Assembly (NCBI GenBank): GCA_050304175.1
Contig: JBNLDE010000219.1
Location: 1-64,000 of the forward strand
Length of the DNA: 64,000 nucleotides
From: JAIOIW01 sp050304175
Lineage (GTDB): Bacteria; Pseudomonadota; Alphaproteobacteria; Rhizobiales; Rhizobiaceae
Direction of reading: 5' to 3'
Below the pieces are notes generated by a model. That model worked only from the letters and a program-made list of their open reading frames with translations, was not told the DNA's origin and did no database searches. The position numbers were made by a program, and so were the translations under genes. This document shows positions 17,524-25,824 of the stretch, piece after piece (position 1 is the stretch's first letter; each line of letters starts with the position of its first letter).

Positions 17524-18705
17524 ATGTCGGGCGGCAGTTTCGTTTTTGCGATTAATATCGTAATTGGCCTGTCACTCCTCGCCGGATTCACAGGAGCCTG
17601 GATCTACGACCGACGCCGCGAGGATACATTCTGGTGGTTCATTGCGCTGCTGACGGCGCTCCTTTCGGCGGCGATCGACCTCTCGCTCACTTATTTCGAC
17701 GGCGCGCGGATACCGCGATTTCTGATGTTCGCGACCCATCTGGCCGCCATGATGTTTTTCGCGCGCGGCATCGCGGCCCATTACCACAAGGCATTCCGCT
17801 GGACGCCGATCCTGATTGTGTACGCCGCGTTCCTGCTGCTCAACATCGCGATTATCGATCTCCCGCGCCAATCGTTGATTCGCCAGGTGGTTTATCAAGC
17901 GCCGTACGGCCTGATGGTATTGCTGGGCGCGTTCATCATCTTCCGCTCGATGCGCGGGGCGCTGGAAAATCTCTTCTTCGTCTCGACGCTGGCGTTCGCC
18001 GCTCAATATCCGCTGCGCCCCCTGATCTCGGTACTCAGTGGCGGCATTGGTGCGTCGCCGGCATCCTATCTTGGCACGACTTACGGGCTCATCACCCAAT
18101 CGGTGTTTGCGGTCACCGGCATTTCCACAGCGACGTTGATGCTGGTTCTCGTAATGCGCGCAATCATCATTGATTTGCGCCAGAAGGGTCTGCACGATCC
18201 GGAATCCGGCCTGTTGAACCGGACCGGCTTTGAAGAGGAAGTTTCGCGGATTTCCGGTCAGGGAAGCAATGGCGCCAGCCATGCCGCTTTTGCGCTGTTT
18301 GCGGTCGACGGTCTCGAATCGCTCATCGAGCGCGAAGGCGAAGGCGTAGTGGAGACCACGGCGCGGGCAATCGGAAAGCTGGTACGCCGGCATATCAGCA
18401 GAAACGAAATACCGGGCCGGCTCGGCAGAAATCTGTTCGCCGTCCAGTTTCCCAAAGCGGACACGCGCGTTGCAGCGGCATGGTGCGAAGAGCTACGCGG
18501 CATACTGGCACTCGATTTGCCGCATGTGGCGAGAGGGCACCGCGGCATCACCGCAAGTTTCGGGGTCACGCGTCGCCGGACCGGCGAGACATTTGCTGAT
18601 CTGCTGAAACGGGCTGAGGAGGCGGTCTATCACGCCCGCCAGCTTGGTGGCGACAATGTGTGTGTGCGCGACCGTCAACGCTACGTCGTACCGTCGGCCG
18701 AGTAG
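17524..18705 (+). CDS. Membrane protein with degenerate GGDEF domain
   Basis: The N-terminal half (residues 1-215) has about seven hydrophobic helices and no recognisable sensor signature. The C-terminal half (about 225-385) follows the diguanylate-cyclase fold, starting HDPESGLLNRTGFEEEV, where active enzymes have D-x-LT-LxNR. The GGDEF signature itself is GRNLF (residues 301-305) in GRLGRNLFAVQF, so the second Gly, the catalytic Asp and the Glu are all replaced. Cyclic-di-GMP synthesis is therefore not expected; a binding, scaffolding or purely regulatory role is more likely. The C-terminal ASFGV and DLLKRAEEAVYHARQLGGDNV elements remain, so the fold is probably retained. It is monocistronic and converges with the next gene. 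Confidence 0.85.
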   Translation: MSGGSFVFAINIVIGLSLLAGFTGAWIYDRRREDTFWWFIALLTALLSAAIDLSLTYFDGARIPRFLMFATHLAAMMFFARGIAAHYHKAFRWTPILIVYAAFLLLNIAIIDLPRQSLIRQVVYQAPYGLMVLLGAFIIFRSMRGALENLFFVSTLAFAAQYPLRPLISVLSGGIGASPASYLGTTYGLITQSVFAVTGISTATLMLVLVMRAIIIDLRQKGLHDPESGLLNRTGFEEEVSRISGQGSNGASHAAFALFAVDGLESLIEREGEGVVETTARAIGKLVRRHISRNEIPGRLGRNLFAVQFPKADTRVAAAWCEELRGILALDLPHVARGHRGITASFGVTRRRTGETFADLLKRAEEAVYHARQLGGDNVCVRDRQRYVVPSAE

Positions 18706-18723
18706 CGCGAGCCGGCAATACGA

Positions 18724-19134
18724 TCAATTGCAGGCGTCCGGGATCACCGCGACTTCGTCGCGCCGGAGCCCGTACATGTAACCGCGGCCGCGGACGACAG
18801 TCGCATCGCCCTTGCAGGTCAAGCCATGGACGACAACGCGGCGGTGCCGCCTGTCTGCGCGACCCCGATGGCCATAGATAACGACGGGAGCACTGGCTTC
18901 CTCGGCATAGGGGCCGAGCCCGATCGATTTACGGTATTCGTCGATCCGGTAGCCCTGTCCGACGATGATCTGCTTGTAGCCGGCGACCGAGAGAACGACG
19001 ATATTGCCGTAGCCGTCCACATAGACCCGCTCACGCACGCCGCCGGCGGTTGCGGGCAGCGCTGCCAATGTTGCAACCCCGGCAAGTGCCGCGGCGGCAA
19101 GGCATTTACGAAACGATACTGCAAACAAACGCAT
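18724..19134 (-). CDS. Secreted protein of unknown function (136 aa)
   Basis: I do not recognise a family. The start at 19134 follows a GGAGG at 7-nt spacing. Residues 1-31 form a signal peptide (basic MRLFAVSFRKC, hydrophobic Ala/Leu core, cleavage near PATAGG). The mature part has a repeated Val/Gly/Tyr-rich beta-like region (VDGYGNIVVLSVAGYKQIIV), an Arg/His-rich stretch (GHRGRADRRHRRV) and two cysteines near the C-terminus (LTCKG, PDACN) that could form a disulfide. An exact TTAA-N7-TTAAC CtrA-type box lies 44-59 bp upstream of the start. It converges with the GGDEF-like gene with 18 bp between stops. Confidence 0.7.
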   Translation of the reverse strand: MRLFAVSFRKCLAAAALAGVATLAALPATAGGVRERVYVDGYGNIVVLSVAGYKQIIVGQGYRIDEYRKSIGLGPYAEEASAPVVIYGHRGRADRRHRRVVVHGLTCKGDATVVRGRGYMYGLRRDEVAVIPDACN

Positions 19135-19177
19135 GGCGCGTCCTCCATTCGGGGGCACGGCCTCCTCGGTTTCGAAA

Positions 19178-19193
19178 TTAACCGATTCTTAAC
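19178..19193. promoter_or_regulatory. CtrA-type box upstream of the 136-aa secreted protein gene
   Basis: The sequence TTAACCGATTCTTAAC matches the full CtrA consensus TTAA-N7-TTAAC exactly. It sits 44 bp upstream of the start codon at 19134, on a region otherwise free of genes between this gene and the sdh terminator. Confidence 0.6.
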
Positions 19194-19271
19194 GAATGTC
19201 ACCGGGTCGGCAGAGCCGGTCCCCGCCTATCGGCAAACATGGTTAATGCCGGCACGGCGGTTCGGGCCAAC

Positions 19272-19300
19272 AAAAAGGCCGCGCTTGCGGCGCGGCCTTT
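19272..19300 (-). terminator. Rho-independent terminator of sdhCDAB
   Basis: The 10-bp stem AAAGGCCGCG / CGCGGCCTTT has a 7-nt loop and is followed on the minus strand by a T-run (five T). It lies 24 nt downstream of the sdhB stop codon. Confidence 0.88.
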
Positions 19301-19323
19301 CAGATTCTCAGTTTCCGGTCTGG

Positions 19324-20103
19324 TCAGATCCGGCGCTCGACCATCATCTTCTTGATGTCGGCAATCGCCTTGGCCGGGTTCAGGCCCTTGGGGCAGGCCT
19401 GGGCGCAATTCATGATGGTGTGGCAACGATAGAGCCGGAATGGATCTTCCAGGTTATCGAGCCGCTCTCCGGTCGCCTCGTCACGGCTGTCGACCAGCCA
19501 GCGATAGGCCTGCAGCAGAACCGCGGGGCCGAGATAGCGGCCGGAGTTCCACCAGTAGCTCGGGCAAGACGAGGAGCAACAGGCGCACAGGATGCACTCG
19601 TAAAGACCGTCGAGTTTCTGGCGGTCCTCATGGCTCTGAAGCCATTCCTTTTCAGGCGCGGGTGTTGTCGTCTGCAGCCACGGCTCGATCGAGCGGTGCT
19701 GGGCGTAGAACTCGGTCAGGTCGGGCACAAGGTCCTTGACCACCGGCATGTGCGGTAACGGATAGATCCTGACCGCGCCGGACACTTCATCCATGCCCTT
19801 GGTGCAGGCCAGCGTGTTGGTGCCATCGATGTTCATGGCGCACGACCCGCAGATACCTTCGCGGCAGGAGCGGCGGAAGGTCAGCGTCGGGTCGACCTTG
19901 TCCTTGATCCAGATGATCGCGTCGAGGATCATCGGCCCGCAAGCGTCCATGTCGACGAAATAGGTGTCGATGCGCGGGTTTTCGCCAGCATCCGGCGACC
20001 AGCGGTAGATCCGGAATTCGCGCAAATTGGTTGCGCCTTCCGGCTTCGGCCAGGTCTTGCCGACCTTGGGCTGCGAGTTCTTGGGGAGATTGAATTGGAC
20101 CAT
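19324..20103 (-). CDS. sdhB: Succinate dehydrogenase iron-sulfur subunit
   Basis: SdhB carries electrons from the flavoprotein to the membrane quinone site of respiratory complex II. The N-terminal ferredoxin-type domain has the 2Fe-2S ligands in SCREGICGSC. The C-terminal domain carries the 4Fe-4S and 3Fe-4S ligands in ECILCACCSSSCPSYWW and CHTIMNCAQACPKGLNP. The length of 259 aa is typical of alphaproteobacteria and mitochondria. It is last in sdhCDAB, 12 bp after sdhA, and is followed by a clear terminator. Confidence 0.98.
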   Translation of the reverse strand: MVQFNLPKNSQPKVGKTWPKPEGATNLREFRIYRWSPDAGENPRIDTYFVDMDACGPMILDAIIWIKDKVDPTLTFRRSCREGICGSCAMNIDGTNTLACTKGMDEVSGAVRIYPLPHMPVVKDLVPDLTEFYAQHRSIEPWLQTTTPAPEKEWLQSHEDRQKLDGLYECILCACCSSSCPSYWWNSGRYLGPAVLLQAYRWLVDSRDEATGERLDNLEDPFRLYRCHTIMNCAQACPKGLNPAKAIADIKKMMVERRI

Positions 20104-20115
20104 GGATATATCCCC

Positions 20116-21957
20116 TTAATACACCCGCGCCTTGGGCGCGATTTTTTTCAGGTCAATGCCGCCTTCGGCAACCGTCGTCAGCGGATCGGTGTGTACAGGC
20201 CGGTAGGTCAGCTTGACCTTGCCCTTGGCATCGACCGTGGCCAGCGTGTGCTTGCGCCAGTTCTTGTCGTCGCGGTCGGGGAAATCCTCCTGCGCGTGGG
20301 CACCGCGGCTCTCCTTGCGGGCTTCGGCCGAATACATGGTCGTCACCGCGCAAGCCATCAGGTTTTCCAGCTCCAGCGTCTCGACAAGGTCCGAATTCCA
20401 GATCAGCGACCGGTCGGTGACCTTGATGTCATCGAGGCCTTTCCAGACTTCGGAAATCCGCTTGCAGCCGTTCGACAGCGATTCGTCGGTACGGAAGACG
20501 GCGGCATCCTCCTGCATGGTCCGCTGCATACGGTCGCGCAGCTTGGCGGTCGACGTTCCACCATCGGCATGGCGTAGCTTGTCGAAGCGGGCGACGATCT
20601 TGTCGGACGCCGCCCCGTCGGGCTCCGGCACCTTGGACGAACGATCGACGACCTGTCCGGCCCGGATGGCCGCGGCGCGGCCAAGCACGACAAGGTCGAT
20701 CAGAGAGTTGGAGCCGAGGCGGTTGGCGCCGTGCAGCGACGCGCAGGCCGCTTCGCCGACCGCCATCAGGCCGGGAACGACACGGTCCGGATCCTTGGCT
20801 GTCGGATTGAGCACTTCGCCCCAGTAATTGGTCGGCACGCCGCCCATATTGTAGTGGCAGGTCGGGATCACCGGGATCGGCTCGCGCGTCACGTCGACGC
20901 CCGAAAAGATGCGGGCGCTCTCGGCGATGCCGGGGAGGCGCTCGTTGATGACTTCCGGCGCCAGGTGGCTGAGATTGAGGTGGATGTGATCCTTGTTCGG
21001 GCCGACGCCACGGCCTTCACGGATTTCCAGTGTCATGCAGCGCGAAACCACATCGCGACTGGCGAGATCCTTGTAGCTCGGCGCGTAGCGCTCCATGAAC
21101 CGTTCGCCCTCGGAATTGGTCAGATAGCCACCCTCGCCGCGCACGCCTTCTGTGATCAGGCAGCCGGCGCCGTAGATGCCGGTCGGGTGGAACTGGACGA
21201 ATTCCATGTCCTGCAACGGCAGGCCGGCCCGGGCAACCATGCCGCCGCCATCGCCGGTGCAGGTGTGGGCCGATGTACAGGAAAAATAGGTACGGCCGTA
21301 ACCGCCGGTCGCAAGCACCACCATCTTGGCGTTGAACCTGTGGAGCGTGCCGTCATCGAGGTTCCACGCAATGACGCCGGTGCAGGTGCCGTCCTTGGCC
21401 ATGATCAGGTCGAGAGCGAAATACTCGATGTAGAATTCGGCATTGTGCTTCAGCGACTGGCCATAGAGTGTGTGCAGCATGGCGTGCCCGGTACGGTCGG
21501 CGGCCGCGCAGGTGCGGGCTACCGACGGCCCTTCGCCGAACTCGGAGGTCATGCCGCCGAACGGGCGCTGATAGATACGGCCTTCCTCGGTGCGCGAGAA
21601 CGGCACGCCGTAATGCTCCAGCTCGTAGACGGCTCGTGGCGCTTCGCGGGTGACGTATTCGATGGTGTCGATATCGCCGAGCCAGTCCGATCCCTTGACG
21701 GTGTCGTACATGTGCCACTGCCAGTGATCGGCGCCCATGTTGCCGAGCGAGGCGGCGATGCCGCCCTGCGCGGCAACGGTGTGGCTGCGGGTCGGGAAGA
21801 CCTTGGAGATGCAGGCGGTCTTCAGCCCCTGCTCGGCCATGCCAAGGGTAGCGCGGAGCCCGGCGCCGCCGGCGCCGACCACCACCACGTCAAAGGCGTG
21901 ATCGACGAAGGCGTAGGCCTTGCCGTTGATTGAGGGCGTCGTTTCTTTTTTTGCCAT
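20116..21957 (-). CDS. sdhA: Succinate dehydrogenase flavoprotein subunit
   Basis: SdhA oxidises succinate to fumarate with covalently bound FAD. The Rossmann motif VVVGAGGAGLRA lies at about residues 25-36, and the FAD-linked histidine is His59 in RSHTVAAQGGI. Catalytic-site segments include QFHPTGIYGAG, GEGGYLTNSEGERFM and YNMGGVPTNYWGEV; the family C-terminus EDFPDRDDKNWRKHT is also present. The length of 613 aa is normal. It is 14 bp from sdhD upstream and 12 bp from sdhB downstream. Confidence 0.98.
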   Translation of the reverse strand: MAKKETTPSINGKAYAFVDHAFDVVVVGAGGAGLRATLGMAEQGLKTACISKVFPTRSHTVAAQGGIAASLGNMGADHWQWHMYDTVKGSDWLGDIDTIEYVTREAPRAVYELEHYGVPFSRTEEGRIYQRPFGGMTSEFGEGPSVARTCAAADRTGHAMLHTLYGQSLKHNAEFYIEYFALDLIMAKDGTCTGVIAWNLDDGTLHRFNAKMVVLATGGYGRTYFSCTSAHTCTGDGGGMVARAGLPLQDMEFVQFHPTGIYGAGCLITEGVRGEGGYLTNSEGERFMERYAPSYKDLASRDVVSRCMTLEIREGRGVGPNKDHIHLNLSHLAPEVINERLPGIAESARIFSGVDVTREPIPVIPTCHYNMGGVPTNYWGEVLNPTAKDPDRVVPGLMAVGEAACASLHGANRLGSNSLIDLVVLGRAAAIRAGQVVDRSSKVPEPDGAASDKIVARFDKLRHADGGTSTAKLRDRMQRTMQEDAAVFRTDESLSNGCKRISEVWKGLDDIKVTDRSLIWNSDLVETLELENLMACAVTTMYSAEARKESRGAHAQEDFPDRDDKNWRKHTLATVDAKGKVKLTYRPVHTDPLTTVAEGGIDLKKIAPKARVY

Positions 21958-21971
21958 CGGTCAGTAGTCCT

Positions 21972-22355
21972 TCACGCGCCGAATGCCATCTTGAGCAGGG
22001 CGAAGACGGAAATGAGCGCGAGGGCGCCCGTGAAAAAGCTGTTGAGCATCAGAAGCGCAAACTTCATGCCCTCGCCGAAGATGTAGTCCTCGATGATGAC
22101 CTGCATGCCAAGCTTCATGTGCCAGAAGACGGTTGCCAGCGCGGCGATCGTCAGCAGCGAAATGAACGGATTGGCAAAGGTGGCGCGCACTTCCTCGTAG
22201 GATGCGCCGTTGAGAACGATCATTAGGACGATGAAAAAGATCGTCAGCGGGATCGCGGCGACAGACGTCAGCCTTTCGTACCAGAAATGGCTGGTGCCAT
22301 CCTTGGCGGATCCGAGCCCGCGGACCTTGCCGAGCGGTGTGCGCATGTCGGTCAT
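21972..22355 (-). CDS. sdhD: Succinate dehydrogenase membrane anchor subunit SdhD
   Basis: SdhD and SdhC anchor complex II and bind haem b and ubiquinone. This 127-aa protein has three transmembrane helices (about residues 32-52, 63-85, 100-122). The conserved FWHMKLGMQVIIEDYI segment supplies the haem-ligand histidine and quinone-site residues. A longer open frame runs back through sdhC, but ATG 22355 is preceded by GGGAGA at good spacing. sdhC ends 12 bp upstream. Confidence 0.93.
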   Translation of the reverse strand: MTDMRTPLGKVRGLGSAKDGTSHFWYERLTSVAAIPLTIFFIVLMIVLNGASYEEVRATFANPFISLLTIAALATVFWHMKLGMQVIIEDYIFGEGMKFALLMLNSFFTGALALISVFALLKMAFGA

Positions 22356-22366
22356 GATGTTCTCCC

Positions 22367-22765
22367 TCAACGCGCCATGTAGCCGATGATCCAGACGACC
22401 AGGGTCAGGACGATCGAAGTCGCGATTTGCAGTTTGGCGACTTTGGTCGCAAAGTTCTTCTCGAAGCCGTATCCGAGATCCCAGGCGAGGTGCTTGATGC
22501 CGCCGAGCAGGTGGTGGATCAGCGCCCATGTGGCGCCGAAAAGGATCAGCCGGCCGACGAACGATCCGTAGATGGCGTTGACCCATTCGAAATAGGCCGC
22601 GCCCGAAGCCGCGGCCATCAGCCACCAGACAACGAGCAGCGTGCCGAAATAGAGCGCCGCGCCGGTGACGCGGTGAAATCCTGACATCAGGTAGGTCGGA
22701 ATGAATTTGTAGATCTGGATGTGCGGCGAAAGCGGCCGCGCGCGCGGCGTCGTATCCTGGCTCAT
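22367..22765 (-). CDS. sdhC: Succinate dehydrogenase cytochrome b556 subunit
   Basis: SdhC is the second membrane anchor of complex II. At 132 aa it has three hydrophobic helices, with the family signatures RPLSPHIQIYKF at the N-terminus, SGFHRVTGAALYFGT for the first helix, and the haem-ligand histidine in IHHLLGGIKHLAWDLG. ATG 22765 (MSQDTTPRAR) is chosen over an ORF start 15 codons upstream because a GGGGGA Shine-Dalgarno precedes it. It is first in sdhCDAB. Confidence 0.94.
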   Translation of the reverse strand: MSQDTTPRARPLSPHIQIYKFIPTYLMSGFHRVTGAALYFGTLLVVWWLMAAASGAAYFEWVNAIYGSFVGRLILFGATWALIHHLLGGIKHLAWDLGYGFEKNFATKVAKLQIATSIVLTLVVWIIGYMAR

Positions 22766-22831
22766 ATGTCCCCCGTCGGGCTGCGTCGGACATTCAGCGC
22801 CGGTTTGCATGCCTGCGCCGAAATCAGGTCT

Positions 22832-22860
22832 GGTTTAGCGGCCTTTTTGCACTGCGTCAA
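22832..22860 (-). promoter_or_regulatory. Possible promoter of sdhCDAB
   Basis: On the minus strand, TTGACG (22860-22855) and TAAACC (22837-22832) are 17 nt apart, about 67 nt before the sdhC start. The -35 is a good match and the -10 a moderate one. The rest of the 212-bp gap to the MliC gene shows nothing I can name. Confidence 0.45.
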
Positions 22861-22977
22861 AGTGTCGTGGCCCGATTCTGACCTAATAATCCGCGATCGC
22901 CCGATCCGATTGAACCGGGCGAACCTGTTCAATCGATTAGAAATTTTGGGAATAGCGGGTGGCCGATGCCAATCCAG

Positions 22978-23316
22978 CTAGCGTCGGCAGGTCAGCGGAT
23001 GTTTACCGGTCACGAACCAGAGCGCCTCGCGGCCGTCGAGGATCAGCGCATAGGGCGGATCGCCATAGCGGCTGGTCGAATCGGGAGGTGATGCGGGCAA
23101 AGTGACTTCGACCCCGCGCGGGGTCTGGAGCTGCACCGAGTTGCCCCTGTTCTCGACCCGCAACGTACCGCCATCGTCGCACTGGTAGGTTGCCATGCGC
23201 GGCGCACGCATCCCGTTTCCGGGATTCTGGAAGCCCTCGGAAACGCATCCGGTCAGCGCGGCCGCGAACGCGGCAAGACAGAGGGAGCGTGTGGCGGCGA
23301 AGCGGATATCCATCAT
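22978..23316 (-). CDS. MliC-family lysozyme-inhibitor-like lipoprotein
   Basis: MliC/PliC proteins are envelope inhibitors of c-type lysozyme. This 112-aa protein has a lipoprotein signal with lipobox LTGC (Cys24). The mature domain keeps the family pattern: YQCDDGGTLRVE near the start, a central GVEVTLP, SRYGDPPYALILDGREALW, and a closing LTCR with the second disulfide cysteine. Tandem ATG codons at 23316 and 23313 both could start it; no strong Shine-Dalgarno is seen. It is divergent from msrA across 193 bp. Confidence 0.82.
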   Translation of the reverse strand: MMDIRFAATRSLCLAAFAAALTGCVSEGFQNPGNGMRAPRMATYQCDDGGTLRVENRGNSVQLQTPRGVEVTLPASPPDSTSRYGDPPYALILDGREALWFVTGKHPLTCRR

Positions 23317-23509
23317 GAATCACTTGATAAGCTTTGGCGCGACCGAGGGGAAGTGGGCAAATGACAACGTCCGAAGGTTGAATCAGGTGCTGAAGCGCCG
23401 GTCCCGGCCAAGCTGCCTCCCACGGCAGACGATCACGCGCTCGTGTGGCGGCGTGAATTGCATTCGCGGGTGGCGAGGATAGTCTCCCGGTAAAAATACG
23501 GAGGCTTAC

Positions 23510-24160
23510 ATGAGGCAAATTGTAATGCGACTGGCCATGGCGGCTGGGCTTGCGATGGTCGCCATCTCGCCGCTGCGCGCGGCCGGTACCGAAACGGCAC
23601 TGTTTGCCGGCGGCTGTTTCTGGTGCGTCGAATCGGACATGGACGGGGTTGCCGGCGTCACGAAGACGATTTCGGGCTACGCAGGCGGCACGACCGCCAA
23701 TCCGACCTATCGCACCTATCACAATGGCGGACATCGGGAAGTGGTCCAGGTGGAGTTCGATCCGGCGAAGGTGTCCTACGGAGATCTCGTCTCGATTTTT
23801 CTCAGGACGATCGACGTGACCGATGCCGGCGGGCAGTTCTGCGATCGCGGTCATGCCTATTCGACGGCGATCTACGCGCTTGACGACAAACAGGCCGCGC
23901 AGGCCAAGGACGCGATCGCCGATGCCGGGAAAGTGCTCGGGCGCGATATCGTCACGCCGGTCGAAGGTTCAGCCAAGTTCTGGCCTGCGGAAGATTATCA
24001 CCAGAACTATTACATGAGCCAGGTGCGCCAATTGACCCGTTTCGGCTATGTCACGCGCGCGTCTGCCTACAAGGGTTACCGCAAGGGCTGCGGCCGCGAC
24101 GCCCGCGTGCGTGCAGTGTGGGGCGACGAGGCCTACAAGGGCGTCCATCACGGATCGTGA
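23510..24160 (+). CDS. msrA: Peptide-methionine (S)-S-oxide reductase, exported
   Basis: MsrA repairs methionine-S-sulfoxide in proteins. The catalytic Cys36 is in GGCFWCVESDMDG; the usual GCFWG has Cys39 in place of Gly. Further motifs are GYAGG, HTEVVQVxxDP (here HREVVQVEFDP) and the C-terminal AEDYHQNYYM. Residues 1-25 form a signal peptide (cleavage near LRAAG), so this copy probably works in the periplasm, where the electron donor would differ from cytosolic thioredoxin. The 216-aa length includes a C-terminal tail rich in Arg and Tyr with another Cys (KGCGRDAR) that may act as resolving residue. RBS CGGAGG precedes the ATG. Confidence 0.93.
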   Translation: MRQIVMRLAMAAGLAMVAISPLRAAGTETALFAGGCFWCVESDMDGVAGVTKTISGYAGGTTANPTYRTYHNGGHREVVQVEFDPAKVSYGDLVSIFLRTIDVTDAGGQFCDRGHAYSTAIYALDDKQAAQAKDAIADAGKVLGRDIVTPVEGSAKFWPAEDYHQNYYMSQVRQLTRFGYVTRASAYKGYRKGCGRDARVRAVWGDEAYKGVHHGS

Positions 24161-24175
24161 CCAGAGTTCCGGTCC

Positions 24176-24769
24176 TCAGACCAGCGCTTTCAGCCGGGCG
24201 GTGACGTCTTCGTCGACGGAGACGGAATCGGCCTCGGCCGCCGACAATGCGATGGAGATCTGCTCGGGCTTCTCGACGCCGAGAATTCTCGACGTCAGCA
24301 GCGTGGAGCGCAGCCCTTCCAATGCAGATTCGCCGCCCTCGTAGTTCAGGCGGGCCGCCTCGGTGGGATTGCCGCTGGTTCCCAGAAACGCAACCTGCAG
24401 GGGAACGCCGCGTTCATGCGCGGCCAAGGCGAGGAAAGGCACGATCAGCAACGTGCCGTAATCGGGGCCTTCGATGCCCAACGGGAAGGTCAAGTCGTCG
24501 AAACGCTCATGCAGGAATATTCCGGCCAGGACCGGCTCGGGAAAACGGACAGTACCGCTTTCGAGGATTTCGGGTTGGGCGGCATCGAGATCGAACCGGC
24601 GGACCTTTTCCAGACGGACTGCGAATGCTTCGAGGCCGGGAAGACCGTGGCGCTCGAGCCAGACCACCATCTCGGCGGCCGCTTCGGCAAGATCAGCCGG
24701 GTAGCCGTTGGCGATCGCCGCATCACGGCACAATGCGGCGATATCGTCGCAGCTTAACAATTTCTGCAC
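24176..24769 (-). CDS. DUF3726-like protein of unknown function
   Basis: The protein is about 197 aa from a GTG start at 24769 (beginning MQKLLSCDDIAALC), with a GGAAGG Shine-Dalgarno about 10 nt upstream. The frame stays open to an ATG at 24835, but those residues are basic and unlike the domain. The N-terminal helix pair (CRDAAIANGYPADLAEAAAEMVVWLERHGLPGLEAF) resembles the DUF3726 family. No catalytic motif is visible and no signal peptide is present, so I assign no function. It converges with msrA, 15 bp apart, and follows the YHYH gene on the same strand with 70 bp between. Confidence 0.7.
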   Translation of the reverse strand: MQKLLSCDDIAALCRDAAIANGYPADLAEAAAEMVVWLERHGLPGLEAFAVRLEKVRRFDLDAAQPEILESGTVRFPEPVLAGIFLHERFDDLTFPLGIEGPDYGTLLIVPFLALAAHERGVPLQVAFLGTSGNPTEAARLNYEGGESALEGLRSTLLTSRILGVEKPEQISIALSAAEADSVSVDEDVTARLKALV

Positions 24770-24839
24770 GGCGCAAGGCCCTTCCGGTCGGAATGATCGA
24801 GGCCGCGCGATAACAGCTAAGGCGCGGCCGATCAAGGTT

Positions 24840-25814
24840 CTAGCGGTCGCCGTGACCTATCCATTGTTGCGGATTAGCCGGGCCCCGACGCGGCAGGCGC
24901 GGCGCGCCGAAGCGGCGCGGCGGCCGATTGCCCATCCCGGCGAACCTTGGTGGCTTGCGCCCGTTTTGCGCGGTGCGGACCGGTTGTCCCCGGAAGCAGC
25001 CGATCGAGTAGGGATACTCGTCGGTCATAACGTAGTGGTAGATTTTCGTCGGCTTTCCGTTCCACATCACCGTGCTGACGCGGCCGTGGCAGGCATCGAG
25101 ATCGGCATTGGTCAGGACCTTGCCGTTTTCGCCGTATTTACCGAAAATTCCAAAACCGTCGAGGGCATAGCCGAGAAGATCCGACTGCCCGCCGGGCCCG
25201 CTGCGGGTGTCTTTGATGCAGGGCGAGAGATCGTGATAGTGATACTGGCCGGAGCGCTCGGGATGGCCTGAACATATATCCTGAATCTCCCAGGCGGGTG
25301 CGTCGCGACCGACTGCGTCAACCGCATTGAACAGCGCCGCGCCCGACAACATGAATCCGATCATACCCATCGGAACGCAAGACGGGCTCGCCGCCTCCTG
25401 CGGGAGCGCGGGCAGTTTCAGGAGTATATCCTGTTCGGTGATCGAGTTGGGATTCCGGTCATAGCGATACGCGTCATCGGCGCTCGCGACCGGAAACTGG
25501 CCGGTCTTGTGCTTCGGCAGGTTGTTGGCCCGCACGACGCGCTGGTTGCCCTCCAGGCTGACGGTAATTTCAGAAGGCCACGGTATCGAACCGTCCACGG
25601 TCGGCTTGGCGTTTGGATCATAGCTCGTCGAACCGATCCATTCGCCCTTGCGATGGGCGCCCCCTGCGTTGGCATTGAAGTGCTGTTGGCAGGAAAAGAC
25701 GTAGCCGCGCTTGGCGCTGGTCGAAATCTTACCGTCGCCCAAGGGGCGCTCATGGGCAGCGGCCTGTGTCACCACCAGGGCGATCGCAGCGGCAAGCGCA
25801 GCTGTACGTTTCAT
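24840..25814 (-). CDS. Exported YHYH domain-containing protein
   Basis: Residues 1-20 form a signal peptide (MKRTAALAAAIALVVTQAAA). The YHYH domain follows, named for the GQYHYHDLSPC motif near residue 192; nearby conserved parts are CVPMGMIGFMLSGAALFNAVDA and LLGYALDGFGIFGKYGENG. Six or more cysteines in the mature part suggest disulfides. The domain has no proven activity; its His-rich motif hints at metal binding. The C-terminal 45 residues are Arg/Pro-rich and unlike the rest. The 5' untranslated region contains an inverted repeat that abuts the Shine-Dalgarno (25825-25842). Confidence 0.85.
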   Translation of the reverse strand: MKRTAALAAAIALVVTQAAAHERPLGDGKISTSAKRGYVFSCQQHFNANAGGAHRKGEWIGSTSYDPNAKPTVDGSIPWPSEITVSLEGNQRVVRANNLPKHKTGQFPVASADDAYRYDRNPNSITEQDILLKLPALPQEAASPSCVPMGMIGFMLSGAALFNAVDAVGRDAPAWEIQDICSGHPERSGQYHYHDLSPCIKDTRSGPGGQSDLLGYALDGFGIFGKYGENGKVLTNADLDACHGRVSTVMWNGKPTKIYHYVMTDEYPYSIGCFRGQPVRTAQNGRKPPRFAGMGNRPPRRFGAPRLPRRGPANPQQWIGHGDR

Positions 25815-25824
25815 GATCTTTCTC

